A stretch of 50,778 nucleotides of DNA from an uncultured Mitsuokella sp. (GTDB taxonomy: Bacteria > Bacillota > Negativicutes > Selenomonadales > Selenomonadaceae), in contig CAMCRT010000008.1 of NCBI GenBank assembly GCA_945877355.1, positions 1 through 50,778 of the forward strand. The letters run 5' to 3'. The notes under the pieces were generated by a model. It searched no databases. It saw nothing but the letters and a program-made list of their open reading frames with translations, and was not told the origin of the DNA. Both the position numbers and the translations under genes were made by a program. Shown piece by piece: positions 14,951 to 23,918 of the stretch (position 1 is its first letter; each line of letters begins with the position of its first letter).

Positions 14951-16456
14951 TTGGCTTACTATTTCAAAGAACCATCGCATACGTTTGGTGAATATCTCCT
15001 CGTCCCGGGATATTCCTCGGATCAGTGCATCCCGAGCAACGTGTCGCTTCTGACGCCGCTTGTCAAGTACAAGAAGGGTGAGGCACCGAAGATCTCCATG
15101 AATATCCCCATGACCTCGGCCATCATGCAGGCCGTGTCGAATGATACGATGGCGATTGCCCTGGCAAAGGAAGGCGGCGTATCGTTTATTTACGGCTCCC
15201 AGAGCGCCGAGGCTGAGGCGGAGATGGTCGCGAAGGTCAAGAACTATAAGTCGGGCTTTGTCAGCAGCGACTCGAACATCAAGCCGACGACGACGCTTGG
15301 CGAGATCCTGGAGCTTCTGAAGCATACGGGACACTCCACCATGGCCGTCACCGAGGATGGTACGCCGACGGGCAAGCTCCTGGGCATCGTCACGAGCCGT
15401 GACTACCGCATCTCCCGCATGGGGCTCGATACCCAGGCGGGGACGTTCATGACGCCCTTTGAGAAGCTCATCTATGCGGATGCGGAGTCGACGACGCTTC
15501 CCATGGCAAATGACATGATCTGGGAGCATAAGCTTAACATGCTGCCTCTCATCGACAAGAACCAGCGCCTCCGCTACATGGTCTTCCGCAAGGACTATAC
15601 GGACAACAAGGAAAATGCGCTGGAGCTCATCGATGACAAGAAGCGCTATATCGTCGGCGCGGGCATCAATACCCGCGACTATGCCGAAAGGGTGCCGCTC
15701 CTCCTCGATGCGGGTGCGGACGTGCTCTGCATCGACTCCTCGGAGGGCTTCTCCGAGTGGCAGCGCATCACGCTGAAGTATATCCATGAGAACTTCGGCG
15801 AGGATGTGAAGGTCGGCGCGGGCAACGTGGTGGACGCCGAGGGCTTCCGCTTCCTGGCTGAGGCTGGCGCGGACTTCATCAAGGTGGGCATCGGCGGCGG
15901 CTCTATATGCATCACCCGCGAGACGAAGGGCATCGGCCGCGGCCAGGCCACGGCACTCATCGATGTCTGTGCCGAGCGCGACCGCTACTATCAGGAGACG
16001 GGCATCTACATCCCCGTCTGCTCCGATGGCGGCATCGTCCACGACTACCACATGACGCTGGCTCTCGCCATGGGCGCGGATTTCCTGATGCTGGGCCGCT
16101 ACTTCTCCCGCTTTGACGAGAGCCCGACGGACAAGGTCATGGTCAATGGCACCTACTACAAGGAGTACTGGGGCGAGGGCTCGAACCGTGCCCGCAACTG
16201 GCAGCGCTACGATCTGGGCGGTGCCCGGAAGCTCTCCTTCGAGGAGGGCGTCGACTCCTACGTGCCCTATGCTGGCCCCCTGAAGGACAACATGAGCACG
16301 ACGCTGGCGAAGATCCGCTCCACCATGTGCAACTGTGGCGCTCTGACGCTGCCGGAGCTCCGGGAGAAGGCACGTCTGACCCTCGTCTCCTCCACGAGCA
16401 TCGTGGAGGGCGGCTCCCACGATGTCATTCTGAAGGACAAGTTCGGCCGCGACTGA
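14951..16456 (+). CDS. guaB: IMP dehydrogenase
   Basis: Oxidises IMP to XMP with NAD, the rate-limiting step to GMP, and so works directly upstream of GuaA. 501 residues. The barrel is interrupted by a CBS-pair region at about 95-215. The active-site loop GIGGGSIC places the catalytic Cys at 320, and the flap region includes [11 protein letters not shown]. The start is TTG at 14951 behind AGAAAGAAGGGG, giving the normal N-terminus [20 protein letters not shown]. Followed by its own terminator. Confidence 0.95.
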   Translation: MAYYFKEPSHTFGEYLLVPGYSSDQCIPSNVSLLTPLVKYKKGEAPKISMNIPMTSAIMQAVSNDTMAIALAKEGGVSFIYGSQSAEAEAEMVAKVKNYKSGFVSSDSNIKPTTTLGEILELLKHTGHSTMAVTEDGTPTGKLLGIVTSRDYRISRMGLDTQAGTFMTPFEKLIYADAESTTLPMANDMIWEHKLNMLPLIDKNQRLRYMVFRKDYTDNKENALELIDDKKRYIVGAGINTRDYAERVPLLLDAGADVLCIDSSEGFSEWQRITLKYIHENFGEDVKVGAGNVVDAEGFRFLAEAGADFIKVGIGGGSICITRETKGIGRGQATALIDVCAERDRYYQETGIYIPVCSDGGIVHDYHMTLALAMGADFLMLGRYFSRFDESPTDKVMVNGTYYKEYWGEGSNRARNWQRYDLGGARKLSFEEGVDSYVPYAGPLKDNMSTTLAKIRSTMCNCGALTLPELREKARLTLVSSTSIVEGGSHDVILKDKFGRD

Positions 16457-16484
16457 TTCCCCATCACATTAGCTCGATTTACAG

Positions 16485-16513
16485 AAGGCTGTGGCATTTG
16501 CCATGGCCTTTTT
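16485..16513 (+). terminator. Terminator after guaB
   Basis: AAGGC and TGGCA arms (16485-16496) pair with TGCCA and GCCTT (16499-16510) across a TG/TG internal mismatch, followed by T. Confidence 0.75.
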
Positions 16514-16517
16514 CTCA

Positions 16518-16545
16518 TTGACTTTTCACGCGCAAAGGGTAGGAT
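16518..16545 (+). promoter_or_regulatory. Promoter of the two-component pair
   Basis: TTGACT (16518-16523), 16-base spacer, TAGGAT (16540-16545), directly after the guaB terminator. Confidence 0.5.
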
Positions 16546-16571
16546 AAGGAAAACAACTGGGAGGGATTACA

Positions 16572-17249
16572 ATGCGTGTACTACTAGCGGAGGACGACAA
16601 GCGTCTCGGAAAGCTTATCAAATATATGCTGGAGCAGAACGATATCCAGGTGGAATGGGTGACGAACGGCAGCGATATCTATGAGTATGCCATGTATACG
16701 GACTACGATATCCTCATTCTCGACTGGATGATGCCGGGGGAGACAGGGGTCGATGCATGTGCACGCCTGCGGAAGGAGGGCTACGAGAAGGCCATCCTCA
16801 TGCTGACGGCGCGGGACTCGGTGGAGGATCGGGTGACGGGCCTCGATGCCGGGGCGGACGACTATCTCGTGAAGCCCTTTGAGTTCGCCGAGCTTCTGGC
16901 ACGCCTCCGGGCCCTCGGCCGCCGCAGCACCCAGAAGATCCAGCAGGATATCGTGGAGGTGGGGGCCTTCAGCCTGAACCGCACGGCAAAGGTGCTGAAG
17001 CACGGCGACCAGGTCATCCAGCTCTCGCCGCGGGAGTTCCAGATATTCGACCTCCTCGCCCAGAATATGGGCATCGTCGTGCCACGCGACATTATTCTAG
17101 ACCGCATCTGGGGACTGGAGTCGGATGTCAGCTCCAATAATATCGACTCCTACATGAAGATCCTGCGCAAGAAGCTCGATCTCGGCGACGGGGGGACGGT
17201 CATCAAGACGGTGCGCGGTGTTGGCTACAAGCTGGAGGCCGAGAGCTGA
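16572..17249 (+). CDS. OmpR/PhoB-family response regulator
   Basis: 225 residues: a receiver domain with the acidic pocket Glu7-Asp8-Asp9, phospho-acceptor Asp51 in ILDWMMPG, Thr79 and Lys101 (LVKPFE), then a C-terminal winged-helix DNA-binding domain (LSPREFQIFDLLAQN ... IIKTVRGVGYKLE). It activates or represses genes on phosphorylation by the kinase encoded 2 bases downstream. GGGAGG precedes the ATG. Targets cannot be told from the sequence. Confidence 0.95.
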   Translation: MRVLLAEDDKRLGKLIKYMLEQNDIQVEWVTNGSDIYEYAMYTDYDILILDWMMPGETGVDACARLRKEGYEKAILMLTARDSVEDRVTGLDAGADDYLVKPFEFAELLARLRALGRRSTQKIQQDIVEVGAFSLNRTAKVLKHGDQVIQLSPREFQIFDLLAQNMGIVVPRDIILDRIWGLESDVSSNNIDSYMKILRKKLDLGDGGTVIKTVRGVGYKLEAES

Positions 17250-17251
17250 GC

Positions 17252-18553
17252 ATGGCGAAAAACCTTTTTGGCAACAGCAGAAGACAGCTGACGCTCATCT
17301 GCTCAGGGGTCATGGTGGCGTTTCTTGCCGTGTTCATCTTCGTCGTCCATGAGACGATGGAGTGGTCCATCACCAGCGAGCAGGCCCGGGAGCTCATCGA
17401 TACGGCGGGAAGCATCTCCGATGCCCAGTCGTATCTCAATCAGCACCCGGGGACGCTCACCGATGACACGCTCATGTACAAGAGCACGAATGACCGTCTG
17501 TTCTTCTATGTATTCGATGACGATGGCCGCCTGCTGAATTTCGCCCGGGCCTCCTTTCGCATCGAGCCCTTTATCCTCGATATCGTCCAGAAGTGGAGCC
17601 TCCGGGATCAGGAGGTCTCCGTCTTTACGAAGCTCAATGAGAATGGGGCCAGCACCCGCATCATGATGACGGCCCAGAGGGTGAAGACGACGGCGGGGGA
17701 GCCCACCCAGATGGTCTACGTGGGCAAGGATGTCACCACCATGTACAATGGCCTGGAGAAGTCCACCTACGCCCTCGTCATCCTCGGCTTCCTCGCCATG
17801 ATCATCGCGACGGTCATCGGCCACATCCTCTCGGGGCGCGCCATGGTGCCACTCAAAGAGGCCTATGAGAAGCAGCGCCAGTTCGCAGCCGATGCCTCCC
17901 ATGAGCTCCGCACACCGCTGGCCGTCGTCATGGCCTCGGCGGAGCTCCTCCAAAATGACAAGTCCATCACCTCGCCCTTCCTTCACCAGGTCATCGATGA
18001 TGTCCATGACGAGGTCAAGAAGATGACGAAGCTGGTGGGGGATCTCCTCATCGTGGCGCGGAGCGACAACAAGGCGCTGAAGCTGAAGCCTGCGAAGATC
18101 GACCTTGCCGCCATCATACAGCAGACGACCCGGCTCATCTCTCCCCTGGCGGAGCAGAAGAAGATCACGGTCGACTGCGAGGAGATGAAAAAGACGGAAA
18201 TCCAGGCGGACGAGCAGAAGATCCGCCAGCTGGTGCTGATCCTCGTGGACAATGCGGTAAAGTACACGCCGGAGGGCGGAAAAGTCAGCGTATTCTTCAA
18301 GCCGGCAGAGCGGGGAAAGGTATGCTTTGCGGTGAAGGATACGGGCATCGGCATCGCAAAGGAGGACCAGGAGCGGGTCTTTGACCGGTTCTACCGGGTG
18401 GACAAGGCCCGCTCCCGCGAGATGGGCGGCAACGGCCTTGGCCTTGCCATTGCCCGGGAAATCGTCGAGCTCCACAAGGGCGAGATCTCCATCGAAAGCG
18501 ATCTGGGAAAGGGGACGACATTCTTTGTCGTCCTGCGGACAAAGCTGCGGTAA
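17252..18553 (+). CDS. HisKA sensor histidine kinase
   Basis: 433 residues, partner of the preceding regulator. Membrane segments lie at about 14-32 and 173-193 and flank an extracytoplasmic sensing domain of about 140 residues. The dimerisation box FAADASHELRTPLAV carries the phospho-acceptor His217. The ATPase domain has the N box (LVDNAVKYT), G1 (DTGIGI) and G2 (GGNGLGLAIA). The gene starts 2 bases after the regulator stop, so translation is coupled. The signal is unknown. A strong terminator follows. Confidence 0.95.
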   Translation: MAKNLFGNSRRQLTLICSGVMVAFLAVFIFVVHETMEWSITSEQARELIDTAGSISDAQSYLNQHPGTLTDDTLMYKSTNDRLFFYVFDDDGRLLNFARASFRIEPFILDIVQKWSLRDQEVSVFTKLNENGASTRIMMTAQRVKTTAGEPTQMVYVGKDVTTMYNGLEKSTYALVILGFLAMIIATVIGHILSGRAMVPLKEAYEKQRQFAADASHELRTPLAVVMASAELLQNDKSITSPFLHQVIDDVHDEVKKMTKLVGDLLIVARSDNKALKLKPAKIDLAAIIQQTTRLISPLAEQKKITVDCEEMKKTEIQADEQKIRQLVLILVDNAVKYTPEGGKVSVFFKPAERGKVCFAVKDTGIGIAKEDQERVFDRFYRVDKARSREMGGNGLGLAIAREIVELHKGEISIESDLGKGTTFFVVLRTKLR

Positions 18554-18577
18554 TCCGAAATATCCTAGAAAAAACGA

Positions 18578-18622
18578 GAAAATCCTGCATGATTTTGAAA
18601 AAACAAGCAGGATTTTCTTTTT
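18578..18622 (+). terminator. Terminator after the histidine kinase gene
   Basis: A perfect 11-bp stem (18578-18588 with 18607-18617) and an 18-base loop, then five T. Confidence 0.85.
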
Positions 18623-18679
18623 GTTTGTCGAAAAATAAAAATATACTGGAAAAAGCGCAAAAACCAGACAACCCAGTCC

Positions 18680-18707
18680 TTGGACGAGCTTTCTGGAGTT
18701 TTATACA
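18680..18707 (+). promoter_or_regulatory. Possible promoter upstream of the arginine-rich ORF
   Basis: TTGGAC (18680-18685), 16 bases, TATACA (18702-18707). It would give a leader of about 140 bases that includes a perfect 12-base palindrome, TGCTCCGGAGCA, at 18805-18816. Nothing else was recognised between the kinase terminator and 18857. Confidence 0.4.
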
Positions 18708-18856
18708 TGCCGCATTGAGACACGAGACAGCGAAAGGGGGAAGGACGGCAGAGATTTTTCAAAGGGATTCAGGATGTAAGACTCTATATGGGATTTGAGA
18801 AATCTGCTCCGGAGCATCATACGGGGCAGTGGTTCTATCATGCGGAGGTATGTTTT

Positions 18857-19261
18857 ATGAAACATGCAAAGTTTGATGAGAGGCTGGATGAAATCATGGT
18901 GCGTGCCGCTGTTCGGTTCCAAGCTCGCATGACGCGGGCGCTTGCAAGGGGCAGGCTCTTTGAGTATCTTCGCCGGATTGGCTTCGCAGAAGAGCTCGGC
19001 GTCGCCAAGAGGAGTGACGCAAGGGCCTCTCGTCTGCAGGACAAGGCCGTTGTACTCCTTGCAAAAAAAATCCGCAACGCAAGGCGCGGCGGATTTTTAC
19101 GGGACTTCCTGCATCGTCTCAATATGACGGATCTTCTGTCATCGAAGCTCAGCGGGGAGCCGGATTTATGCGTTTGCGTGCTGGAGGGCACAAATAAAGA
19201 AGCACAGGTGAAGCCTCTTCCATCGAAAGCTCATAGCCATAGGCTGCAGCTTGTAAAGTAA
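18857..19261 (+). CDS. Hypothetical basic protein
   Basis: 134 residues from the ATG at 18857, with GGAGG 8 bases upstream; an in-frame ATG at 18788 lacks a clear ribosome-binding site. No family recognised. The first 80 residues are rich in Arg and predicted helical (AAVRFQARMTRALARGRLFEYLRRIGF in pieces), and the tail is less ordered. Arg is often encoded by AGG, more than in neighbouring genes. The start codon sits in the loop of an 8-bp hairpin (18848-18855 with 18860-18867). A terminator-like hairpin (19066-19098) lies inside the frame. It may therefore be a true gene with transcription attenuation, or not be translated to the end at all. Confidence 0.4.
   Translation: MKHAKFDERLDEIMVRAAVRFQARMTRALARGRLFEYLRRIGFAEELGVAKRSDARASRLQDKAVVLLAKKIRNARRGGFLRDFLHRLNMTDLLSSKLSGEPDLCVCVLEGTNKEAQVKPLPSKAHSHRLQLVK
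19063..19098 (-). terminator. Terminator for nfo, probably bidirectional
   Basis: A perfect 10-bp stem (19066-19075 with 19089-19098). On the minus strand it ends in eight T, about 170 bases past the nfo stop. On the plus strand it ends in five T and would cut the arginine-rich ORF. Confidence 0.7.
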
Positions 19262-19270
19262 ATAAGACTC

Positions 19271-20116
19271 TTAGCGAATCGCCCGCTCACGAAGCAGGGC
19301 GATTTCTTTTGCATAGCCTGCCGCATCATTCGGCGTCTCCAGGATGAAGGGGAGATCCCGCAGCGCCTCGTGATTGATGACATTTACGAGGGCATCGAGA
19401 CCGATATGCCCCTCGCCGATTTTTGCGTGGCGGTCCTTATGGCTTCCTTTTTCATTCATGCTATCGTTCAGGTGGATGGCGCGAAGGCGCGGCAGGCCGA
19501 TGATCCGGTCAAACTCCTCCAGCACGTCGTCCAGGTGGTCCTTCACGTCATAGCCCGCATCCCACACATGGCAGGTATCGAGGCATACGCCGAGCTTATC
19601 GCTGAGCTCGACGCGTTTGATGATCTCCTGGAGCTCCTCAAAGGTCCTGCCTACCTCAGAGCCCTTCCCAGCCATGGTCTCCAGGAGCACTGTGGTATGT
19701 TGCTCCGCCGAGAGGACATCGTTGAGCTGCCCTGCGATGAGCTCGATGCCCACGTCCGCGCCCTGCTTCACATGGCTTCCGGGATGGAAGTTGTAGAGAT
19801 TGCCCGGCACGTGCTCCATGCGCGCGAGATCGTCTGCCATCGCCTCCCGAGCAAAGCGGCGAAGATCCTCCTTCGCCGCACAGGCATTCATGGTGTAGGG
19901 CGCATGGGCGACGAGGGTGCCAAGTCCATGCTCTTCCTTGAAGGCGAGAAAGGCTTCCACATCCTGCGGGTCAATGGCCTTTGCATTTCCGCCCCGGGGA
20001 TTGCGCGTAAAGAAAGCAAACACATCGGCATCCAAGGAGACAGCTTCCTTTCCCATGGCAAGGAACCCCTTGGAGGAGGAGAGATGGCAGCCAATATGGA
20101 ATGTTTTATTGTTCAT
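19271..20116 (-). CDS. nfo: Endonuclease IV (AP endonuclease)
   Basis: Zinc-dependent enzyme that cuts DNA at abasic sites in base excision repair. 281 residues, the family's usual length. The zinc and catalytic motifs are present: [21 protein letters not shown], the HLNDS ... [16 protein letters not shown] block and the C-terminal ETP. The start ATG at 20116 has GAGGA upstream on the minus strand. It faces the AddAB genes divergently, a grouping of repair functions that may be chance. Confidence 0.95.
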   Translation of the reverse strand: MNNKTFHIGCHLSSSKGFLAMGKEAVSLDADVFAFFTRNPRGGNAKAIDPQDVEAFLAFKEEHGLGTLVAHAPYTMNACAAKEDLRRFAREAMADDLARMEHVPGNLYNFHPGSHVKQGADVGIELIAGQLNDVLSAEQHTTVLLETMAGKGSEVGRTFEELQEIIKRVELSDKLGVCLDTCHVWDAGYDVKDHLDDVLEEFDRIIGLPRLRAIHLNDSMNEKGSHKDRHAKIGEGHIGLDALVNVINHEALRDLPFILETPNDAAGYAKEIALLRERAIR

Positions 20117-20228
20117 AATGATTCCTCGTTTCTATCAATGTAAATCCTATTCTACAGGGAAAATGAAGAATGTCAAGGAGGGTGCGGCGGAAAGGCTGGG
20201 CTGTATCCTTGATTCTATATAGTCGAAT

Positions 20229-20237
20229 TGGTATACT
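20229..20237 (+). promoter_or_regulatory. Extended -10 promoter for addBA
   Basis: TGG-TATACT (20229-20237) is a good extended -10, about 75 bases before addB. No convincing -35. Confidence 0.45.
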
Positions 20238-20312
20238 GATATTATTGAAATTTCTAAAGAAACCACACGCAATTTGATGGGAAACGACGTATGCGGGAAA
20301 TGAGGGAATAGG

Positions 20313-23300
20313 ATGGCTGCCAGACTTGATTTTATTCTCGGGCGTGCAGGGACGGGAAAGAGCCATGTTTGCCTGGAGGCGATGCGGGAGCATTTGATGG
20401 AGAAGCCCATGGGATCGCCTTTGATCCTCCTTGTGCCGGATCACATGACGTACCGCATGGAGCGGGAGCTCGCTGCAGCTATCCCCCAAGGAAAAGGATA
20501 TTTTCGTGGCTTCGTCTTTGGCCTGCGCCGGTTTGCCCGCCATATCCTTTTGGAGACAAGCCCAAATTTTGCGCCGCGCATCAGCGAGGTGGGGCGCCGC
20601 CTTATCCTGCGGAAGATTCTCCTGCGCCATCAGAAGGAGGGGGATCTCTCTGTTTTCGGCCGCTCGGTGCGCAAGCGCGGCTTCACGGAGAGCCTGTCCG
20701 AGGCGATCCAGGAGCTGAAGGCCTATCGGCTCACAGGTCAGACCCTCCGGGAGGCTGCGACGAAGCTCACGCGACAGGATCGGCTGGCCGAGAAGCTCCG
20801 GGAAATGGCGCTTCTTTCCGAGGAATTTGCGACTGAGATGGCAGGCCGTGCCAATGATGCAGAGGATATGATGGAGGAACTGGCCCAAAGGATACCCTCC
20901 TCTTCCTTTCTTCAGGGAGCGGAGGTCTGGGTGGACGGCTTTGCCCTCTTTAATCCTCAGGAGCTTTCTGTCCTCACGTCACTTATGCAGACGGCTGACA
21001 GGATGCATATCACGCTTCCCCTGTCCGGCGTGGTGGATGCAGCAGGTCGGCTTTCCCTAACGCTTCCGGAAAATACCCTGGAGACGGGTGTGTTTCATCG
21101 CTCCTATGAGACATTCCAGACTCTCCGCCAGATGGCGCGGGAGAAGGTAGGCATCGCATCGGATATGCCCGTCACATACCTATCCGAGTCCAAGCGCTTC
21201 GCAGATTGTCCCAGCCTGAAGCATCTGGAGCAGGAGCTCTTCGCCCACGAGGGCCATGTATATGGGGGCGAAACGGCCATAGCCATCACGGAGGCGGCAA
21301 ATCGCCGCATCGAGGTGGAGAGCATGGCTGCCGATATTCTTCGCCTCGTACGGGAGGAGGGGCGGCGCTTTCATGAGATCGGCATCCTCGTACGGGATGA
21401 GGAGTCGTACCTTGACACCATTCGTCTCGTCCTGGAGGAGTATGGCATCCCCTTTTTTATCGATGGGAAGCGGCCGAGCATCCACCATCCTTTGGCGGAG
21501 TTTTTGCGCTCCAGCGTGGAGGTGGTGCAGAAGAATTGGGCCTATGAGTCGGTATTTAGGCTGCTCAGGACGGGATTTTTCCCGATTGCCCAGGAGGATG
21601 TGGATTTTCTCGAAAACTATGTCCTGGAGTTTGGCATTCGTGGAAAGCGCCGCTGGCTCCAGGAGGAGCCCTGGGGCTATCGTCGGAGGTATACGCTGGA
21701 GGCAGAGGAGGAATTGAGCGAGGAAGCTCAGGCGGACCTGCAGAAAATCAATGATCTTCGCAGGACGGTCGCAGTACCCTTGGCGAACTTTGATGCGTCT
21801 TTCCGCGGGGCAAAGACGATGCGGGACAGGGTGGTATCCCTTTGTGACCTGCTGGAGGAGCTCTCCATCCCGGAGCTCCTCACAGCCTGGAAGGATGCAG
21901 CGGGAGAGGAGGGACGCCTGGCTGAGTCGGAGGAGCACGGAAAAATCTGGTCGGATGTGATGAATCTCTTCGACCAGATGGTGGAGGTCAGCGGCGACGA
22001 GCCCATGGATGCGACGGAGTTTGCGACGATTCTTGGGGAAGGTCTCGATGCGCTGGAGATCGCACTTATTCCGCCGGGGCTTGACTATGTGACAGTCGCT
22101 TCTTTCGATCGGAATAGCCTCGGAGGGACACCGGCTCTCTATGTCCTTGGGGCGGACGCGGATTCGATGCCCCAGCGCCAAAGTGAGACAGGGCTTCTTT
22201 CCGATGCGGAGCGTCTTCATGTGGCAGAGGCGTTTTCGGAGCTGGAGAAGGCCGGCGAAGGGAGGCACACCATATCCCGCGGAGGGCAGGATCGTATCTT
22301 TGTGGAGAAATACTTCCTCTATCGGGGCTTCACGGAGGCCAGTGCGTATCTGTGGGTCTCCTATCCTCTTGCGGGGAGCGAGGGGGAGGGCATCGGGGCT
22401 TCTTCCTACGTTCGGAGGCTTCAAAGGCTTTTCCCAAAAGCCCGGTTTCGCTCTATCCCGCTGGAGACGATACGGCGGGAGGATGATCTCCTCCTCGCAG
22501 CTCCGCGTCCAGCCATGACGGGGCTCATCTCCGCTCTGCAGGGGGCACGGGAGCACGGTACGCTGGCACCGCTCTGGGGGGATGTGTACAATTGGATGCT
22601 GGAGAGGGATGGAGACTCTCCAGCACTCAAGCTGGCTCTCGATGGCCTCTTTGCAAAGGGGGGCGAGGACATCCTTCCGGATGCCCTTTCCAGGGAGCTC
22701 TTTGCCCCCAAACGCTTCCTCCATGGAAGCGTGACCCAGTTTGAAAGATTCCACGCCTGCCCCTTTGCCCATTTTTCCCAGTATGGGCTGCACCTGCAGG
22801 AGCGCAGGATGTATCAATTCCGCAGAATGGATTTTGGGCAGCTCCTCCATGAGATCCTGCGGGAATATGGAAGCTTTGTCCAGGAAGCCTACGAGAGCCA
22901 TTGGGAAAGCGTGCCGCGCGAGGTCCGGGAAAAGAAATGCCTGGAGCTGGTGGAGGACATCGCACCACGACTGCAAAGCGAGATCCTCATGAGCAAGGCA
23001 GGCTATCGCCGCCTGAAGGAGCGGATTGCAGAGACGGCCATTCGCCTCATTCACCATCTTTCTGCCTGGGCTGAGGCCTCCTCCTTCCAGCCGGCGTTTT
23101 TTGAAAAAGGCTTCGGCAAATCGACGGATGAGATTCGCCTTTCCCCGATTCCGCTTTCGGATGGATTCCGCCTCTCCTTTAGCGGGCAGATCGACCGGGT
23201 CGATGTGCATGATCATGCGCCCTACTATCTGGTGGTGGATTATAAGACGGGAGCAAATGTGGAGGGCGTGAGCCTTTTCGAGGTGTATTATGGCCTACGT

Positions 23301-23918
23301 CTGCAGCTTCTCGTCTATCTGCTGGTGGCAAAGGAGCTTTTGAAAAAGCGAGGAGAGAATAGGCTCCCTGCCGGAGCCCTCTATTCGCTTCTCCGGAATC
23401 CGGTTCTTTCTGAGGAGAAGAAGCTTTCGGAAGAAAAGCTTCGGCAAAAGGTCCAGGCGGAACTAGCAATGCCTGGCTGGATTTTGGCAGATCTCGATAT
23501 GGCCCGAGCGATTGACAGTACCCTGTCCTTTATTGATGTAAAGACGAAAAATAGCAAGACGGAGAAAAATCCGGATGGCTCGCCTGCCCGGGAGTTCGCG
23601 GCGAAAACAGTGGACTCCGGAATGCTGCGTACGGCTGAGGATTTTGCCCTGCTGCTGGACTATGTGAAATGCATCCTTCGCGATACAGGGGAAGAGATCC
23701 TGTCGGGAAATGTGAAGGCAGAGCCCTACCGCATCAAGAAGAAAAAACAAAATGCCTGCGCCTACTGCCCCTTTATGGATGTTTGCGGCTTTGATCCGAA
23801 TGTGACGGGCTTTGCGTATAATGATATATCGCCCCTTGATGATACGAAGGCGATCGAGCGTATGGAAGAGCGGGCGGAGCAGGGAAAAGGCTCCGCGGGA
23901 GAGAGGAATGACGGATGA
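20313..23918 (+). CDS. addB: ATP-dependent helicase/nuclease subunit B
   Basis: AddAB processes double-strand DNA ends for recombination, the Firmicute counterpart of RecBCD. 1201 residues. Walker A GRAGTGKS sits at 10-17. The C-terminal PD-(D/E)XK nuclease has VVDYKTG (Asp976, Lys978). Four cysteines in the AddB-type iron-sulfur arrangement are present: Cys816, then Cys1149, Cys1152 and Cys1158. The nuclease should thus be active and cluster-bearing. The 3' end overlaps addA by 4 bases. Confidence 0.95.
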   Translation: MAARLDFILGRAGTGKSHVCLEAMREHLMEKPMGSPLILLVPDHMTYRMERELAAAIPQGKGYFRGFVFGLRRFARHILLETSPNFAPRISEVGRRLILRKILLRHQKEGDLSVFGRSVRKRGFTESLSEAIQELKAYRLTGQTLREAATKLTRQDRLAEKLREMALLSEEFATEMAGRANDAEDMMEELAQRIPSSSFLQGAEVWVDGFALFNPQELSVLTSLMQTADRMHITLPLSGVVDAAGRLSLTLPENTLETGVFHRSYETFQTLRQMAREKVGIASDMPVTYLSESKRFADCPSLKHLEQELFAHEGHVYGGETAIAITEAANRRIEVESMAADILRLVREEGRRFHEIGILVRDEESYLDTIRLVLEEYGIPFFIDGKRPSIHHPLAEFLRSSVEVVQKNWAYESVFRLLRTGFFPIAQEDVDFLENYVLEFGIRGKRRWLQEEPWGYRRRYTLEAEEELSEEAQADLQKINDLRRTVAVPLANFDASFRGAKTMRDRVVSLCDLLEELSIPELLTAWKDAAGEEGRLAESEEHGKIWSDVMNLFDQMVEVSGDEPMDATEFATILGEGLDALEIALIPPGLDYVTVASFDRNSLGGTPALYVLGADADSMPQRQSETGLLSDAERLHVAEAFSELEKAGEGRHTISRGGQDRIFVEKYFLYRGFTEASAYLWVSYPLAGSEGEGIGASSYVRRLQRLFPKARFRSIPLETIRREDDLLLAAPRPAMTGLISALQGAREHGTLAPLWGDVYNWMLERDGDSPALKLALDGLFAKGGEDILPDALSRELFAPKRFLHGSVTQFERFHACPFAHFSQYGLHLQERRMYQFRRMDFGQLLHEILREYGSFVQEAYESHWESVPREVREKKCLELVEDIAPRLQSEILMSKAGYRRLKERIAETAIRLIHHLSAWAEASSFQPAFFEKGFGKSTDEIRLSPIPLSDGFRLSFSGQIDRVDVHDHAPYYLVVDYKTGANVEGVSLFEVYYGLRLQLLVYLLVAKELLKKRGENRLPAGALYSLLRNPVLSEEKKLSEEKLRQKVQAELAMPGWILADLDMARAIDSTLSFIDVKTKNSKTEKNPDGSPAREFAAKTVDSGMLRTAEDFALLLDYVKCILRDTGEEILSGNVKAEPYRIKKKKQNACAYCPFMDVCGFDPNVTGFAYNDISPLDDTKAIERMEERAEQGKGSAGERNDG

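Noticed and set aside
18710-19098. RNase P RNA or tmRNA in the gap before nfo
   Set aside because: The size would fit, but neither the GAGGAAAGTC core of RNase P RNA nor the TTCGAxTC end of tmRNA is present.
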